Source of the DNA: a virus
Direction: 5' to 3' (one strand)
DNA length: 64,000 bases
Virus record (IMG/VR): IMGVR_UViG_3300028920_000041
Span: 1-64,000 of that record
The stretch's first letter is position 1. Each line of letters begins with the position of its first letter. This document shows, in pieces, positions 31,975 to 39,456 of the stretch. Made by a program: the position numbers and the translations under genes. The notes under the pieces are model-generated. The model was given only the letters and a program-made list of their open reading frames with translations, was not told the DNA's origin and did not search any database.

Positions 31975-32319
31975 GTGAAAAATCCTGACAGAGATAAGCG
32001 GATAGACAAAACGCTAACAAGCATTCTGTCAGGGACTTACTCAGAGGCTCGCCAGTCCCTGACTGACATCTACCAGTTTGCACCGAATAGGCGTATTGTG
32101 TGCTCTGTCTGTGCCATCAAAGGAATAGAGCCAGAGAATCTAAGGCATCTTGTTTTGGTGATTCGAGACCTAATCACAAATCGCTGGATTGGTCTTCGCT
32201 TGCCTACGGTCCGTAAGATTGTCAAGTTTGTTATTGGTAATAAACTCTTGTCAAGCCGTGCATTGTCAGATGTAGAGAGGCTAAAATTATACTGGATTAA
32301 AACGTTCAAGGAAAGTTAA
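31975..32319 (+). CDS. hypothetical protein, possibly the first part of a frameshifted gene
   Basis: A 114-residue basic protein from GTG 31975 with a distant AAGG. It is helical, with a CSVC pair. It ends at TAA 32317-32319, but the +1 frame is already open from 32285 and continues for 1 kb in sequence that has no good start codon. Either this gene continues by frameshifting or the next gene's start is unusual. Confidence 0.55.
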   Translation: MKNPDRDKRIDKTLTSILSGTYSEARQSLTDIYQFAPNRRIVCSVCAIKGIEPENLRHLVLVIRDLITNRWIGLRLPTVRKIVKFVIGNKLLSSRALSDVERLKLYWIKTFKES

Positions 32320-32446
32320 GAACAGAATCAAGCGCACAACACGAAGAGTCATCAGGGAGGTTATAGAAGAAGGCGAGGAGTTTTCAGCAAAGTTTGTTGA
32401 AGGTAAGATCCGCGACAAGGGTCTTTTAAACAAATGTGTCTTAGAC

Positions 32447-33343
32447 TTGGGTCAATACCTAAAAGAGGAAGCTCGTAGTAAGGTGTGGGTTGTCTGTACA
32501 AAGGATACAGGAGTTCCACGCTATAAGCTGATTCAAGGTGGTATTGAGTCTACTGAAGCAATTGAGGTAAAAGAAGAGATGTCAGAATCTACAGAGTCTA
32601 TTAGTGATAGGATAGCTGAGATACAGGGACCGGAAGAGCCAGTAGGATCTAAGGGATTCTCCAGAATAGCCCAATACGTTACACGGTTCGTGGAAGTCTT
32701 CGCTTCTGTGCTGGGTACAGAAGAGTCCATGTCCAAGCAAGAGGCCAAAGAAGTTTTGCGCAAGGTGTGTGGTTTTACGGACCAGACACCAGCCACTGCC
32801 GTTGGAAAGATACTAGCAGGCCTTGCTAAGACAACATCGGCAAGACCAGAGCTATTGTACTTTCTAGATCATCAACAGGTAACACTGAGCCTGACCGGTC
32901 GCAAGGTTGCTAAGGGTACGTGGGCGCTAAGAGACCATTTCAAAGGTGTAAGGGTCCTTAACTTCGCTACGGGCTGTTTTGTAGACGCTGACGAGATGGA
33001 TATCGAGGAAGCAGACAAGCCCCCCAAGCGGACCCGAGCCAAAGTGCCCCCTTTCAATCCCCCTCGCCTGGCGGCCGAATCCAGGCCAGCCAGACAGCGC
33101 CAGACAGCGCCTGACAGCTCGGATAGGCCTGGTATCCCCGAGCTACCCACAACGCAATCTCAAGAGGCTGGCGAGGCCTCAGAGCCTGTCCCAAGTGTTC
33201 CCACCGGACAGGTTTCCTATCAAGAGTTCTATTGGTCTCGTGCCGCGCAGCGGCTGTTTGAGATTTTGGTAACGGAGTGCCATCCGGCAGATTACCCACA
33301 CGTGATAGACCTGTTTGTACAAAAGATAACAGGTAGAAAGTAA
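32447..33343 (+). CDS. hypothetical protein with proline-rich linker; start unclear
   Basis: At least 298 residues. The only standard start (TTG 32447) has no ribosome site, and the same frame is open back to 32285 with coding-like, basic sequence (IKRTTRRVIREVIEEGEEF). The middle (residues 80-185) is a globular helical domain; a Pro/Arg/Ser-rich linker (200-260) is GC-rich; a helical C-terminus ends VIDLFVQKITGRK. No family is recognised. It may be the downstream half of the gene at 31975. Confidence 0.55.
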   Translation: MGQYLKEEARSKVWVVCTKDTGVPRYKLIQGGIESTEAIEVKEEMSESTESISDRIAEIQGPEEPVGSKGFSRIAQYVTRFVEVFASVLGTEESMSKQEAKEVLRKVCGFTDQTPATAVGKILAGLAKTTSARPELLYFLDHQQVTLSLTGRKVAKGTWALRDHFKGVRVLNFATGCFVDADEMDIEEADKPPKRTRAKVPPFNPPRLAAESRPARQRQTAPDSSDRPGIPELPTTQSQEAGEASEPVPSVPTGQVSYQEFYWSRAAQRLFEILVTECHPADYPHVIDLFVQKITGRK

Positions 33344-33348
33344 GATCT

Positions 33349-33609
33349 ATGTCCAAGCTTCGTGAGGATTTGGCAGACTATGCGCATGAGACCTGGTGTG
33401 GATGGATGCGTTATATGTTCCATGTCTGCACGGAGCTAGACAGAACAGAAAAAGAAGTGATACTGAGCCTTCCAGCCAAGACCTACGACCGGTGGCAGCG
33501 ACAGATGAATACGCTTTATGCTAATTTGCCAGTGCAGGAGAAGGACAGTGATAGGCGGGAAGCAGACCGTATTTTGTCTATCATTCATTTTGACTATCCT
33601 TCGAGATAG
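33349..33609 (+). CDS. small phage protein resembling the RyR domain
   Basis: An 86-residue protein. LADYAHETWCGWMRYMF then LPVQEKDSDRREADRIL resembles a motif pair widespread in phage small proteins and in RyR domains, where a His/Trp helix precedes an EKxxDR turn. The biochemical role is not known. It begins six bases after the preceding stop. Confidence 0.65.
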   Translation: MSKLREDLADYAHETWCGWMRYMFHVCTELDRTEKEVILSLPAKTYDRWQRQMNTLYANLPVQEKDSDRREADRILSIIHFDYPSR

Positions 33610-33618
33610 TGAGATCTT

Positions 33619-33879
33619 ATGACACAAAAAGTGAAGTTAGAAACTAACTTAACGGACGAAGAAAAAGAGTTGCTTGATGCAATTATGGATGTGTCTAGGC
33701 TCCTTAGAAAAGCGTTAGAAATCGCTAGATCAAAAGAGGAAGAGTTACAACATTCTTCAAAGGTCGTGGAACACCTGCAATCGGATTTTGAAGAGCTGAA
33801 ACAAAAGATAAAAGAGCATGATTTAGGTGGCAACTACAGAAGGCTTTGCTACATTCACGGTATAATAAAAGGATTTTAA
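33619..33879 (+). CDS. small coiled-coil protein
   Basis: An 86-residue protein; nearly the whole length is a charged helix with heptads (EEELQHSSKVVEHLQSDFE). The function is unknown. Its spacing of nine bases after the previous gene fits the operon. Confidence 0.65.
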   Translation: MTQKVKLETNLTDEEKELLDAIMDVSRLLRKALEIARSKEEELQHSSKVVEHLQSDFEELKQKIKEHDLGGNYRRLCYIHGIIKGF

Positions 33880-33882
33880 GCT

Positions 33883-34149
33883 ATGCCTATATATGAAGTT
33901 TCAGGTACTCTCAAGTGTACAGTTGTCTGCGAAGTGGAAGTGTCTAAGGAAGAGATAGATCGGATTAAGGAAAATGAAGGTGATGTAGATGATTACATCA
34001 TTGCAAAGGCCTACGATACCTTTGGTGGTGTGAGTAACTATTCTGGCAACGGTGGGATGGACAAGTTAGTTGGTGTCTGTGGTAGTGATGAGTCTATCGA
34101 GGCATCTGATGACTATGAGTTTACTACTGTTGAAGAACAAAGAGTCTAA
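33883..34149 (+). CDS. small hypothetical protein
   Basis: An 88-residue acidic protein with a beta-hairpin start (YEVSGTLKCTVVCEVEV) and a glycine-rich middle (FGGVSNYSGNGGMDKLVG). It is a type of small phage protein that I have seen described only as hypothetical. Confidence 0.65.
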   Translation: MPIYEVSGTLKCTVVCEVEVSKEEIDRIKENEGDVDDYIIAKAYDTFGGVSNYSGNGGMDKLVGVCGSDESIEASDDYEFTTVEEQRV

Positions 34150-34297
34150 TACGTTCATAAAGTACGTCAAAGTGGACTCTTTAATGGCTTACTTGGACGG
34201 ACTCGAAAAAGACGTAGCATCGAAAGAGCAATTAGCTGTTGTCAAAGAAATCAAAAGGTGGTTGCGAATTAAATTCTATTTGGAGGATCGTCAATGA
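34109..34297 (+). CDS. small hypothetical protein
   Basis: A 62-residue helical protein. ATG 34109 with GAGG six bases upstream is chosen over an ATG at 34070; it overlaps the preceding gene by 41 bases, so the start could also be further downstream (ATG 34184). No family is recognised. Confidence 0.5.
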   Translation: MTMSLLLLKNKESNTFIKYVKVDSLMAYLDGLEKDVASKEQLAVVKEIKRWLRIKFYLEDRQ

Positions 34298-34533
34298 AAG
34301 ACAAAGCAAAGACTCGGTGTGAAAAATTCGTCAAGGCAGTAAAGGACCAGACCTACGGCAAGACTCTAGGCCTCAAAGACAGAATCGACAACATGGTTTT
34401 TGTCTTTGATGATCGTGTTAACGTTACCGTATCTCAGTGCTCAGATAAACAGAAACGCTATCTACTGAATGTGGCTCGTGAGCTTCAGTATGAGCCTCTT
34501 TGGTACAATCCAGAGCCATCGTTTGATTGGTAA
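34294..34533 (+). CDS. small hypothetical basic protein
   Basis: A 79-residue protein starting after TTGGAGG. The N-terminus is basic (KDKAKTRCEKFVKAVKDQ), the middle beta-like (NMVFVFDDRVNVTVSQ), and the end FDW. No family is recognised. Confidence 0.65.
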   Translation: MKDKAKTRCEKFVKAVKDQTYGKTLGLKDRIDNMVFVFDDRVNVTVSQCSDKQKRYLLNVARELQYEPLWYNPEPSFDW

Positions 34534-34823
34534 TGGATGATCTGTTACACACGGTAGTTAAAGTGGTAGCCAGGCTCAACTATGTCTCAGAAAAAGAGCT
34601 TGGCTGCCACCTTTTTCGTGTGGAGTATGTACCCAACACAGTTATTTCCATTTGCACCAGTGAGTTTGTCATCTGGAATAACGAGGAAGAGCAGTATGAC
34701 GACTGCGATGGATCAGAGACTAGCATACTGTCTTACGTGAAGTTGAGGTTAGGTGAGATACAAGATGAGATGGGTAAGATAGTGGAAGCCTACCCGTCAC
34801 TATCTCCAGGCCTGATGAGTTAA
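34533..34823 (+). CDS. small hypothetical acidic protein
   Basis: A 96-residue protein whose ATG overlaps the previous stop (TAATG). It is beta-rich and acidic (EFVIWNNEEEQYDDCDG). The function is unknown. Confidence 0.65.
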   Translation: MDDLLHTVVKVVARLNYVSEKELGCHLFRVEYVPNTVISICTSEFVIWNNEEEQYDDCDGSETSILSYVKLRLGEIQDEMGKIVEAYPSLSPGLMS

Positions 34824-34825
34824 GC

Positions 34826-35140
34826 ATGAACATAGGACCATCAAGAAACAAACTGAGGTATAAGAATCACTGCAAGTACTGTGGCCGAGAGTTTAATGCT
34901 AAGAGAAGCTCTACTCTTGTGTGTGACAGAGGGGAGTGTCAGCGTCGTAAAGGCTCTGAGAACAACCATAAGAAGTATGTTACCAGTGTCCGCCGCAAAT
35001 GGGAGGAGTCAGATAGTGTAGTGGACCAGATCCATTACCTGGAGCTTTGTCTGAAGCATGAGGTTTTGTACAACAACGGGGAGCCTAACCAAGAAAAAAT
35101 AGAGTCAATAAAGAAGCAAATACAAGAGCTGTGTATTTAA
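34826..35140 (+). CDS. zinc-finger-like small protein
   Basis: A 104-residue basic protein. CKYCGREFNAKRSSTLVCDRGECQRRKGSENNHKK holds four cysteines in the order of a treble-clef or zinc-finger module and resembles the finger in front of HNH proteins. No HNH residues follow. The C-terminal half is helical. Confidence 0.7.
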   Translation: MNIGPSRNKLRYKNHCKYCGREFNAKRSSTLVCDRGECQRRKGSENNHKKYVTSVRRKWEESDSVVDQIHYLELCLKHEVLYNNGEPNQEKIESIKKQIQELCI

Positions 35141-35355
35141 TGACGAACATCATCAGAAGTGGAACACCTTGTCCATTCTGTGGCTCGACAGAATGGTATG
35201 GCTACTTTTTTCAAGCGGATGGTTCTTTGGATGAAGAGCACGTTAGTTCTCCAGAGATGTATCCTCCGCTGATAGATTGTGACTATGATCTATATTTCTC
35301 AATCCATGGTGCGCTTGATGAGTGCGTCAACTGCGGTGCAGTGATAGGAGTCTAG
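35140..35355 (+). CDS. small zinc-ribbon protein
   Basis: A 71-residue protein overlapping the previous stop (TAATG). CPFCGSTEW at the start and CVNCGAVIG at the end form a zinc ribbon around an acidic, aromatic insert. The function is unknown. Confidence 0.7.
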   Translation: MTNIIRSGTPCPFCGSTEWYGYFFQADGSLDEEHVSSPEMYPPLIDCDYDLYFSIHGALDECVNCGAVIGV

Positions 35356-35356
35356 T

Positions 35357-35587
35357 GTGAATATGGTTGACGATATATTTGAGCCTTTACTTGACAAAGA
35401 AGTACAGATTGGCATCTACACAGCCGAAGGAGACTACAGACGGATTTTGGTTGCTGTGTTTGTGGATTATGCAGTAGATGAGTATAACAGTGTTACACTG
35501 CTCAAAGTCAGGCATGGTCGTGTGGTATCAGTTCTTTTTGTGAGACCTGGAATGCTGATACAAGAAACTGTCCGTAATGCGGAGTAA
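35357..35587 (+). CDS. small beta-rich hypothetical protein
   Basis: A 76-residue protein starting at GTG 35357 or ATG 35363 after TAGGAG. The pattern EVQIGIYTAEGDYRRILVAVFVDY then VVSVLFVRPGMLI suggests an Sm or SH3-like beta barrel. It is unknown otherwise. Confidence 0.6.
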   Translation: MNMVDDIFEPLLDKEVQIGIYTAEGDYRRILVAVFVDYAVDEYNSVTLLKVRHGRVVSVLFVRPGMLIQETVRNAE

Positions 35588-35592
35588 TCGAT

Positions 35593-35934
35593 ATGATCCG
35601 TTTACGTAGAAAAGTGATTGAGATACTCTCTCAAACGAGAAGTGGTGTCCGTATGTACCTCTTAGAGTGTGGCCACACAGTAAGCCGAAGAGACTATGGC
35701 AAGAACAAGCCACACAATTCTACTTACTGTGATTTGTGTCAGATTGTCTTAGAGCGATTAGACAGGCTAGGTGGGAATCAGACTTCTTTTGCGCTTAGAA
35801 CAAACGATGAGGTTATGGAGTTCTTGGCAAAGGAAGGTCGTGTTAAACGGATCGAAGAGCCTGCAGATCCTACAACACAAGCACAGTGCCCAAATGCTGT
35901 TGTCGTTTCGTGGAAGCGTTACGATTACAGGTAA
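35593..35934 (+). CDS. small zinc-binding hypothetical protein
   Basis: A 113-residue protein. LLECGHTVSRRDY with YCDLCQIVLER looks like a CxxH...CxxC zinc-binding site seen in small phage proteins. The C-terminus is mixed. The family is not identified. Confidence 0.65.
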   Translation: MIRLRRKVIEILSQTRSGVRMYLLECGHTVSRRDYGKNKPHNSTYCDLCQIVLERLDRLGGNQTSFALRTNDEVMEFLAKEGRVKRIEEPADPTTQAQCPNAVVVSWKRYDYR

Positions 35935-35942
35935 CAGGGACT

Positions 35943-36332
35943 ATGCATAGAACAACAAAGCAAGGTGTACGAGACCTGAACAGCTTGAAACCATCTGTAG
36001 ATGTTCCAGAGCCTGCTAAGCCTTCTAAAGAGTCATGCTCTGAGCTTGACAAACCAATTCAGCAGGACTTGATCTATGATTCGTCAGCTAAGGAAGACAT
36101 ACTCACACAGTTTCCAAATGCTAAGATTGCAGAGGTATGGGATTATATCCATGACACAAGGCTGAAGGTCGTTATTCCAGACTGCTCCTTACGAAGTTGG
36201 TTTATGTTTTTGCTAGATACGGGCTGGGCTGGTGTTTCTTTTGTGTGTCAAATGTATATTATACAAGATACTGAGTTGATATCTGGTTTGATGGACGAGA
36301 TCAATCCAGGTTGGAGGAACAAAAACAGATGA
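35943..36332 (+). CDS. hypothetical protein
   Basis: A 129-residue protein from ATG 35943 after ACAGGGA. The N-terminal third is disordered and Pro/Ser/Lys rich; the rest (FPNAKIAEVWDYIHDTRLKVVI) looks globular. The family is unknown. The end overlaps the next start. Confidence 0.6.
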   Translation: MHRTTKQGVRDLNSLKPSVDVPEPAKPSKESCSELDKPIQQDLIYDSSAKEDILTQFPNAKIAEVWDYIHDTRLKVVIPDCSLRSWFMFLLDTGWAGVSFVCQMYIIQDTELISGLMDEINPGWRNKNR

Positions 36333-36589
36333 ACGAACAAGAGATTGAAGTGGTAAAGATTATACAAAGGTTCGTTAAAAGGTCTGGAGGCCTTGAAAGA
36401 ATTGTCAAGGCGAAAGATGCTATCAAGTCAATACCTCCAGGCAGTATGAGTGAGTACGTTAAAAGGATATCCCAAACAGAAGGGGGATCTAGTCAGTTAC
36501 TAGCAGCAGCTCTTTTAGGCTTCTCTGTTGCAGCACAGATAGGCAAGGTCAAACTTGAGGATAAGGTCAAACTTGAGGATGATGAATAA
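36329..36589 (+). CDS. small hypothetical protein with a terminal duplication
   Basis: An 86-residue protein from ATG 36329; GGAGG is 11 bases upstream. The last residues contain a perfect tandem repeat (KVKLED twice) that is also an exact 18-base DNA duplication, a mark of recent slippage. The body is helical. Confidence 0.6.
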   Translation: MNEQEIEVVKIIQRFVKRSGGLERIVKAKDAIKSIPPGSMSEYVKRISQTEGGSSQLLAAALLGFSVAAQIGKVKLEDKVKLEDDE

Positions 36590-36659
36590 AGAGCAAGAGA
36601 CGCCCGGAGCCTGTTACCTGCGATGTGTGTAGGAAAAAACTAGAAAAGGGTGAGTACCG

Positions 36660-36866
36660 ATGATCCCCACTGGTTACTGGGTAAAGCCAGCACCACACAT
36701 AAGGCAATACCCGGAGCCACCCTATTATGGTTCTTGGGTCTGTCAAAAGTGTTGGGGCATTGATGAGTGTTGGTGCATGGGAGATGAGTCAGACCCTATA
36801 TGTGATTGTGGATGGCCTGCATATTCTTGTCGATGCGACGATGAAGAGGCTTGGATTGAAGAGTAA
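36660..36866 (+). CDS. cysteine- and tryptophan-rich small protein
   Basis: A 68-residue protein with nine cysteines and several tryptophans (WVCQKCWGIDECWCMG, CDCGWPAYSCRC), probably binding one or two zinc ions. The 70 bases before it (36590-36659) hold only a short open stretch with no start codon (CDVCRKKLEKGEYR), perhaps the remains of another finger gene. Confidence 0.65.
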   Translation: MIPTGYWVKPAPHIRQYPEPPYYGSWVCQKCWGIDECWCMGDESDPICDCGWPAYSCRCDDEEAWIEE

Positions 36867-36869
36867 TCA

Positions 36870-37115
36870 ATGCAAGTAAGAACAACATGCGCCAGGTGCG
36901 GTAGTACTGAAACTTATAAGATTGACCCGTCCCATCACCTTGACCCATGGGTTGGTTGTTGGGTTTGTTTTGATTGCAAGAACGGCAATCAGTCTCAATT
37001 TGAGCCGGTAGAGCACAAGGGAAGAGACGAAATCCGTTGTAAGCTCTGCGGAAGTTTTAACACCGGTGAACCTGACTGGCATGCAGGAACAGAAACGGAT
37101 GGCCAAAAATACTGA
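36870..37115 (+). CDS. double zinc-ribbon small protein
   Basis: An 81-residue protein with two cysteine-pair modules (CARCGSTETY...CWVCFDC and CKLCGSFNTG). It belongs to the local set of small zinc-binding proteins. The function is unknown. Confidence 0.65.
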   Translation: MQVRTTCARCGSTETYKIDPSHHLDPWVGCWVCFDCKNGNQSQFEPVEHKGRDEIRCKLCGSFNTGEPDWHAGTETDGQKY

Positions 37116-37314
37116 AGTCCGTGTTTGTGCTTGCGGCCACTACTACGTAGGAGATCATGGTTGTCCTGAATGTGGTGCTCCTTGGCTTCTGACTAGTCGA
37201 ATCATGATAGCGGTATCCAGGAAGGTCGCAAGGCTGATTGCAGCGGAGTGTCGGGCCAACGGGAAGCGAGCGGTGGAGCACCACAAGGGAGGACGATTTG
37301 GTGCAGAGCATTGA
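37099..37314 (+). CDS. small zinc-ribbon protein
   Basis: A 71-residue protein; ATG 37099 overlaps the previous gene by 17 bases. CACGHYYVGDHGCPECG is a four-cysteine ribbon; a basic helix (SRKVARLIAAECRANGKRA) follows and could bind nucleic acid. Confidence 0.6.
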   Translation: MAKNTEVRVCACGHYYVGDHGCPECGAPWLLTSRIMIAVSRKVARLIAAECRANGKRAVEHHKGGRFGAEH

Positions 37315-37630
37315 TTGCCGAAAGTGTGGGGCATGTTGTTCTGGGCTCATGGACTATGGGTATTTTGTTGATCTGGAAGAGGGTGACGTTTTGCGTCTGC
37401 CCAAGCACTACCGCAAGAAGCATGTGCTTCAGGTGAACAATTCCAGTGACTGGATGGCCTTGGCGACAAAGGTTCGACCATCAGGGATGGTGGTTTGCGT
37501 GGCGTTTCGAGGTCGGCCAGGCAAAAAGTGTTGGTGTTCCATTTATGACATGAGGCCTAGGGCTTGCAGAGACTTTAAGCCTGGAAGCCTTGCTTGTCGA
37601 GAGTTAGTCAAGCTACAGGAGCGTAAATAA
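37301..37630 (+). CDS. YkgJ-like CxxCxxCC metal-chelating protein
   Basis: A 109-residue protein. IDCRKCGACCSG near the start, then CWCSIYDMRPRACRDF and a last cysteine, follow the pattern of the putative zinc- or iron-chelating YkgJ family. The start is a GTG at 37301, eight bases after GGGAGG; longer frames have no such site. A second member lies at 61947. The role is unknown in phages. Confidence 0.75.
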   Translation: MQSIDCRKCGACCSGLMDYGYFVDLEEGDVLRLPKHYRKKHVLQVNNSSDWMALATKVRPSGMVVCVAFRGRPGKKCWCSIYDMRPRACRDFKPGSLACRELVKLQERK

Positions 37631-37631
37631 C

Positions 37632-37829
37632 ATGGACGACAAGAGCAACGTATTAGCCGTGGGCACTATCAAAGATGCACGTGTTGAATGCAGGATTGTT
37701 GAGTGGCCGAACACTACTGGAAAAGACCAGTACGAAATCGTATGGATTGTGATCAAGGGGGATAAGGTTGTGAAGATAGACCCCATTCAAGCCATCGCTT
37801 TGGGTATAATGGAGGATTTTGAATCATAA
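37632..37829 (+). CDS. small hypothetical protein
   Basis: A 65-residue beta-rich protein (VLAVGTIKDARVECRIVEW, YEIVWIVIKGDKVVKI) that starts one base after the previous stop. The family is unknown. Confidence 0.6.
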   Translation: MDDKSNVLAVGTIKDARVECRIVEWPNTTGKDQYEIVWIVIKGDKVVKIDPIQAIALGIMEDFES

Positions 37830-38022
37830 ACAGAGAATGATAGACTTTATGGCTAGAGTTGATGTTCATCTTGGTGAATGTCCGAACTGTAAAGGGACTG
37901 GTAGAGACCCTCGTAAACGGACTCGTAATTGTCCTGAGTGTAATGGTCATAAAGTCATTGAACTTTGTAACAAGTGCAATACGAAGATTCCATGCCCTTG
38001 TGATGAAGGGATATTGTATTGA
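37819..38022 (+). CDS. DnaJ-type zinc-finger small protein
   Basis: A 67-residue protein with CPNCKGTGRDPRKR then CPECNGHK then CNKC and CPC, the CxxCxGxG pattern of the DnaJ cysteine-rich domain but without a J domain. The start is uncertain: TTG 37819 has GGAGG only three bases upstream, ATG 37837 lacks one. Confidence 0.6.
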   Translation: MNHKQRMIDFMARVDVHLGECPNCKGTGRDPRKRTRNCPECNGHKVIELCNKCNTKIPCPCDEGILY

Positions 38023-38024
38023 CA

Positions 38025-38198
38025 ATGAGAGATCCCAGAGACGAACCACAGGTTGAAACGGATGTAAATGGAGATATGTTTTTTGTGTCGCAGAACGGTA
38101 AACGAATTACAGTTGAAGGTATCGAAGTAGCTAAACTTATTGAAAAGGTTGAAAAGTATTTGAAGTTCTCAGAACAGTTCCCTATGGGGATGAAATAA
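38025..38198 (+). CDS. small hypothetical protein
   Basis: A 57-residue protein starting two bases after the preceding stop. A beta hairpin (MFFVSQNGKRITVEGIEV) is followed by a helix (AKLIEKVEKYLKF). It is well formed but short; there is no known family. Confidence 0.6.
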   Translation: MRDPRDEPQVETDVNGDMFFVSQNGKRITVEGIEVAKLIEKVEKYLKFSEQFPMGMK

Positions 38199-38222
38199 GA
38201 TAATAAACAAAAGAGGCCTGTG

Positions 38223-38516
38223 ATGTTACCTAAACTAAACCTTGGTATTGTTAGAAACAAAGAACGTTCTATTTCACATAGGTCTCTTCTAAAGGTTGTC
38301 TGCAATCCCTTCCTCAGAACATTAGGTTTTATGATAGCTACTATTGTGCAACCTAAATTGCAGAGTGTATTTGTAGATGAAGATGAAGATGAAGTCGTTG
38401 GTATCTCTCTCATAAGAGTACCAAAGAGCTTTGATCTAATAAGTAACCTTAGAGATAGCTGGATATACGAGCTAGAGCCTGATGAATTTGTAATCAAATC
38501 AAACAGACTATGGTGA
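38223..38516 (+). CDS. hypothetical protein
   Basis: A 97-residue protein from ATG 38223, six bases after AGAGG (a GTG three bases upstream is also possible). It is basic in the first half, acidic in the middle (VDEDEDEVVG). The family is unknown. Confidence 0.6.
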   Translation: MLPKLNLGIVRNKERSISHRSLLKVVCNPFLRTLGFMIATIVQPKLQSVFVDEDEDEVVGISLIRVPKSFDLISNLRDSWIYELEPDEFVIKSNRLW

Positions 38517-38542
38517 GTCCGATTAATGAAAAGGAGTAAGAG

Positions 38543-39172
38543 ATGAAAGACGCAACTGAGATTGTTATTGTTCTAGATAAATCTGGATCCATGTACGGCA
38601 TTAAGGATGATACAATAGGTGGGTTCAACAATTTTCTCCAGGAGCAACAGAAAGAATCAGGAGAAGCTAATTTAACACTTATCCAGTTCGATAGTGGCTA
38701 CCGTACAGTTTATTTAGGCAAGCCAATCAAGCAAGTAGAGCCTTTGAACAAAGAAACTTATGTTACAGGAGGCAACACAGCTCTGAATGATTCGTTGGCT
38801 AGCGCAATACTACAAACAGGAATGCGTTTAGAGGCACTGGAAGAGCAAAATAGACCAGACAAGGTTATTGTTGTTGTGATAACAGATGGTCAGGAGAATA
38901 GCTCCAAAGAACATTCTAAGCAGCAACTTGCTGAAATGGTCAAACACCAAGAAGAGAAGTACGATTGGGCATTCTTGTTTTTCGGAGCTGATATTGATTC
39001 GTTTAGAGAAGCTAGGAAGATTGGAATAAGTGGGGATGCTGTAATGGATTTTAGTAAGACTCAGATCAAGTCTGCTTATTTAGGGGCAAGCCATGCGGTT
39101 AGTAGCTTTAGAGTGGGCGGTAAGAAAAAGATGAAGGAGGAAGAGACTTCTTGGAAGTCAAAGGTTAAGTAA
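38543..39172 (+). CDS. vWA-domain protein
   Basis: A 209-residue von Willebrand A domain protein. The metal site is complete: DKSGSM near the N-terminus, the threonine in GGNTAL, and ITDGQE. The domain fills almost the whole length; a lysine-rich tail follows. This single-domain form is common in large phages, where its partner is unknown. It is unrelated in detail to the vWA protein of the island. ATG after AAAAGGAG. Confidence 0.85.
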   Translation: MKDATEIVIVLDKSGSMYGIKDDTIGGFNNFLQEQQKESGEANLTLIQFDSGYRTVYLGKPIKQVEPLNKETYVTGGNTALNDSLASAILQTGMRLEALEEQNRPDKVIVVVITDGQENSSKEHSKQQLAEMVKHQEEKYDWAFLFFGADIDSFREARKIGISGDAVMDFSKTQIKSAYLGASHAVSSFRVGGKKKMKEEETSWKSKVK

Positions 39173-39286
39173 ATGGTATATGGCTTTCGCAGAAATCCTT
39201 TAGTCAAGTCAATCAACCCCTCACCGGATAACTGGGATCTCGTGTGGCAGAACTGTCAAACGGTAGTAGCCACTGTACAACCATAA
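39173..39286 (+). CDS. very small possible peptide
   Basis: A 37-codon frame directly after the vWA stop (TAAATG). The sequence (FRRNPLVKSINPSPDNWDLVW) looks protein-like, but it overlaps the next possible gene in another frame and has only the upstream gene's sequence as ribosome site. Confidence 0.3.
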   Translation: MVYGFRRNPLVKSINPSPDNWDLVWQNCQTVVATVQP

Positions 39287-39456
39287 CTAAAGCTTACTCT
39301 CTAAATGAGATAATCGTAGACATGGAACGGTACCACGAGCAAGAAAACGAACCCATGCCTGACATACCTACAATAGCCTATGATCTAATCAGACTCATCT
39401 CAGTAGGCCTGGTACTGGTAGAAGAGATTAAAGAAGAAAAGCACTCCACAACCTAA
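39244..39456 (+). CDS. small hypothetical protein
   Basis: A 70-codon frame from GTG 39244. The second half (MERYHEQENEPMPDIPTIAYD onward) looks like a real helical protein; the first 25 codons are less convincing and the start may be ATG 39322. It is the last gene before the G-poor non-coding region. Confidence 0.45.
   Translation: MAELSNGSSHCTTITKAYSLNEIIVDMERYHEQENEPMPDIPTIAYDLIRLISVGLVLVEEIKEEKHSTT

Noticed and set aside
36590-36659. Short open stretch CDVCRKKLEKGEYR
   Set aside because: It has a zinc-finger look but no start codon in frame, so it was noted only as a possible remnant.
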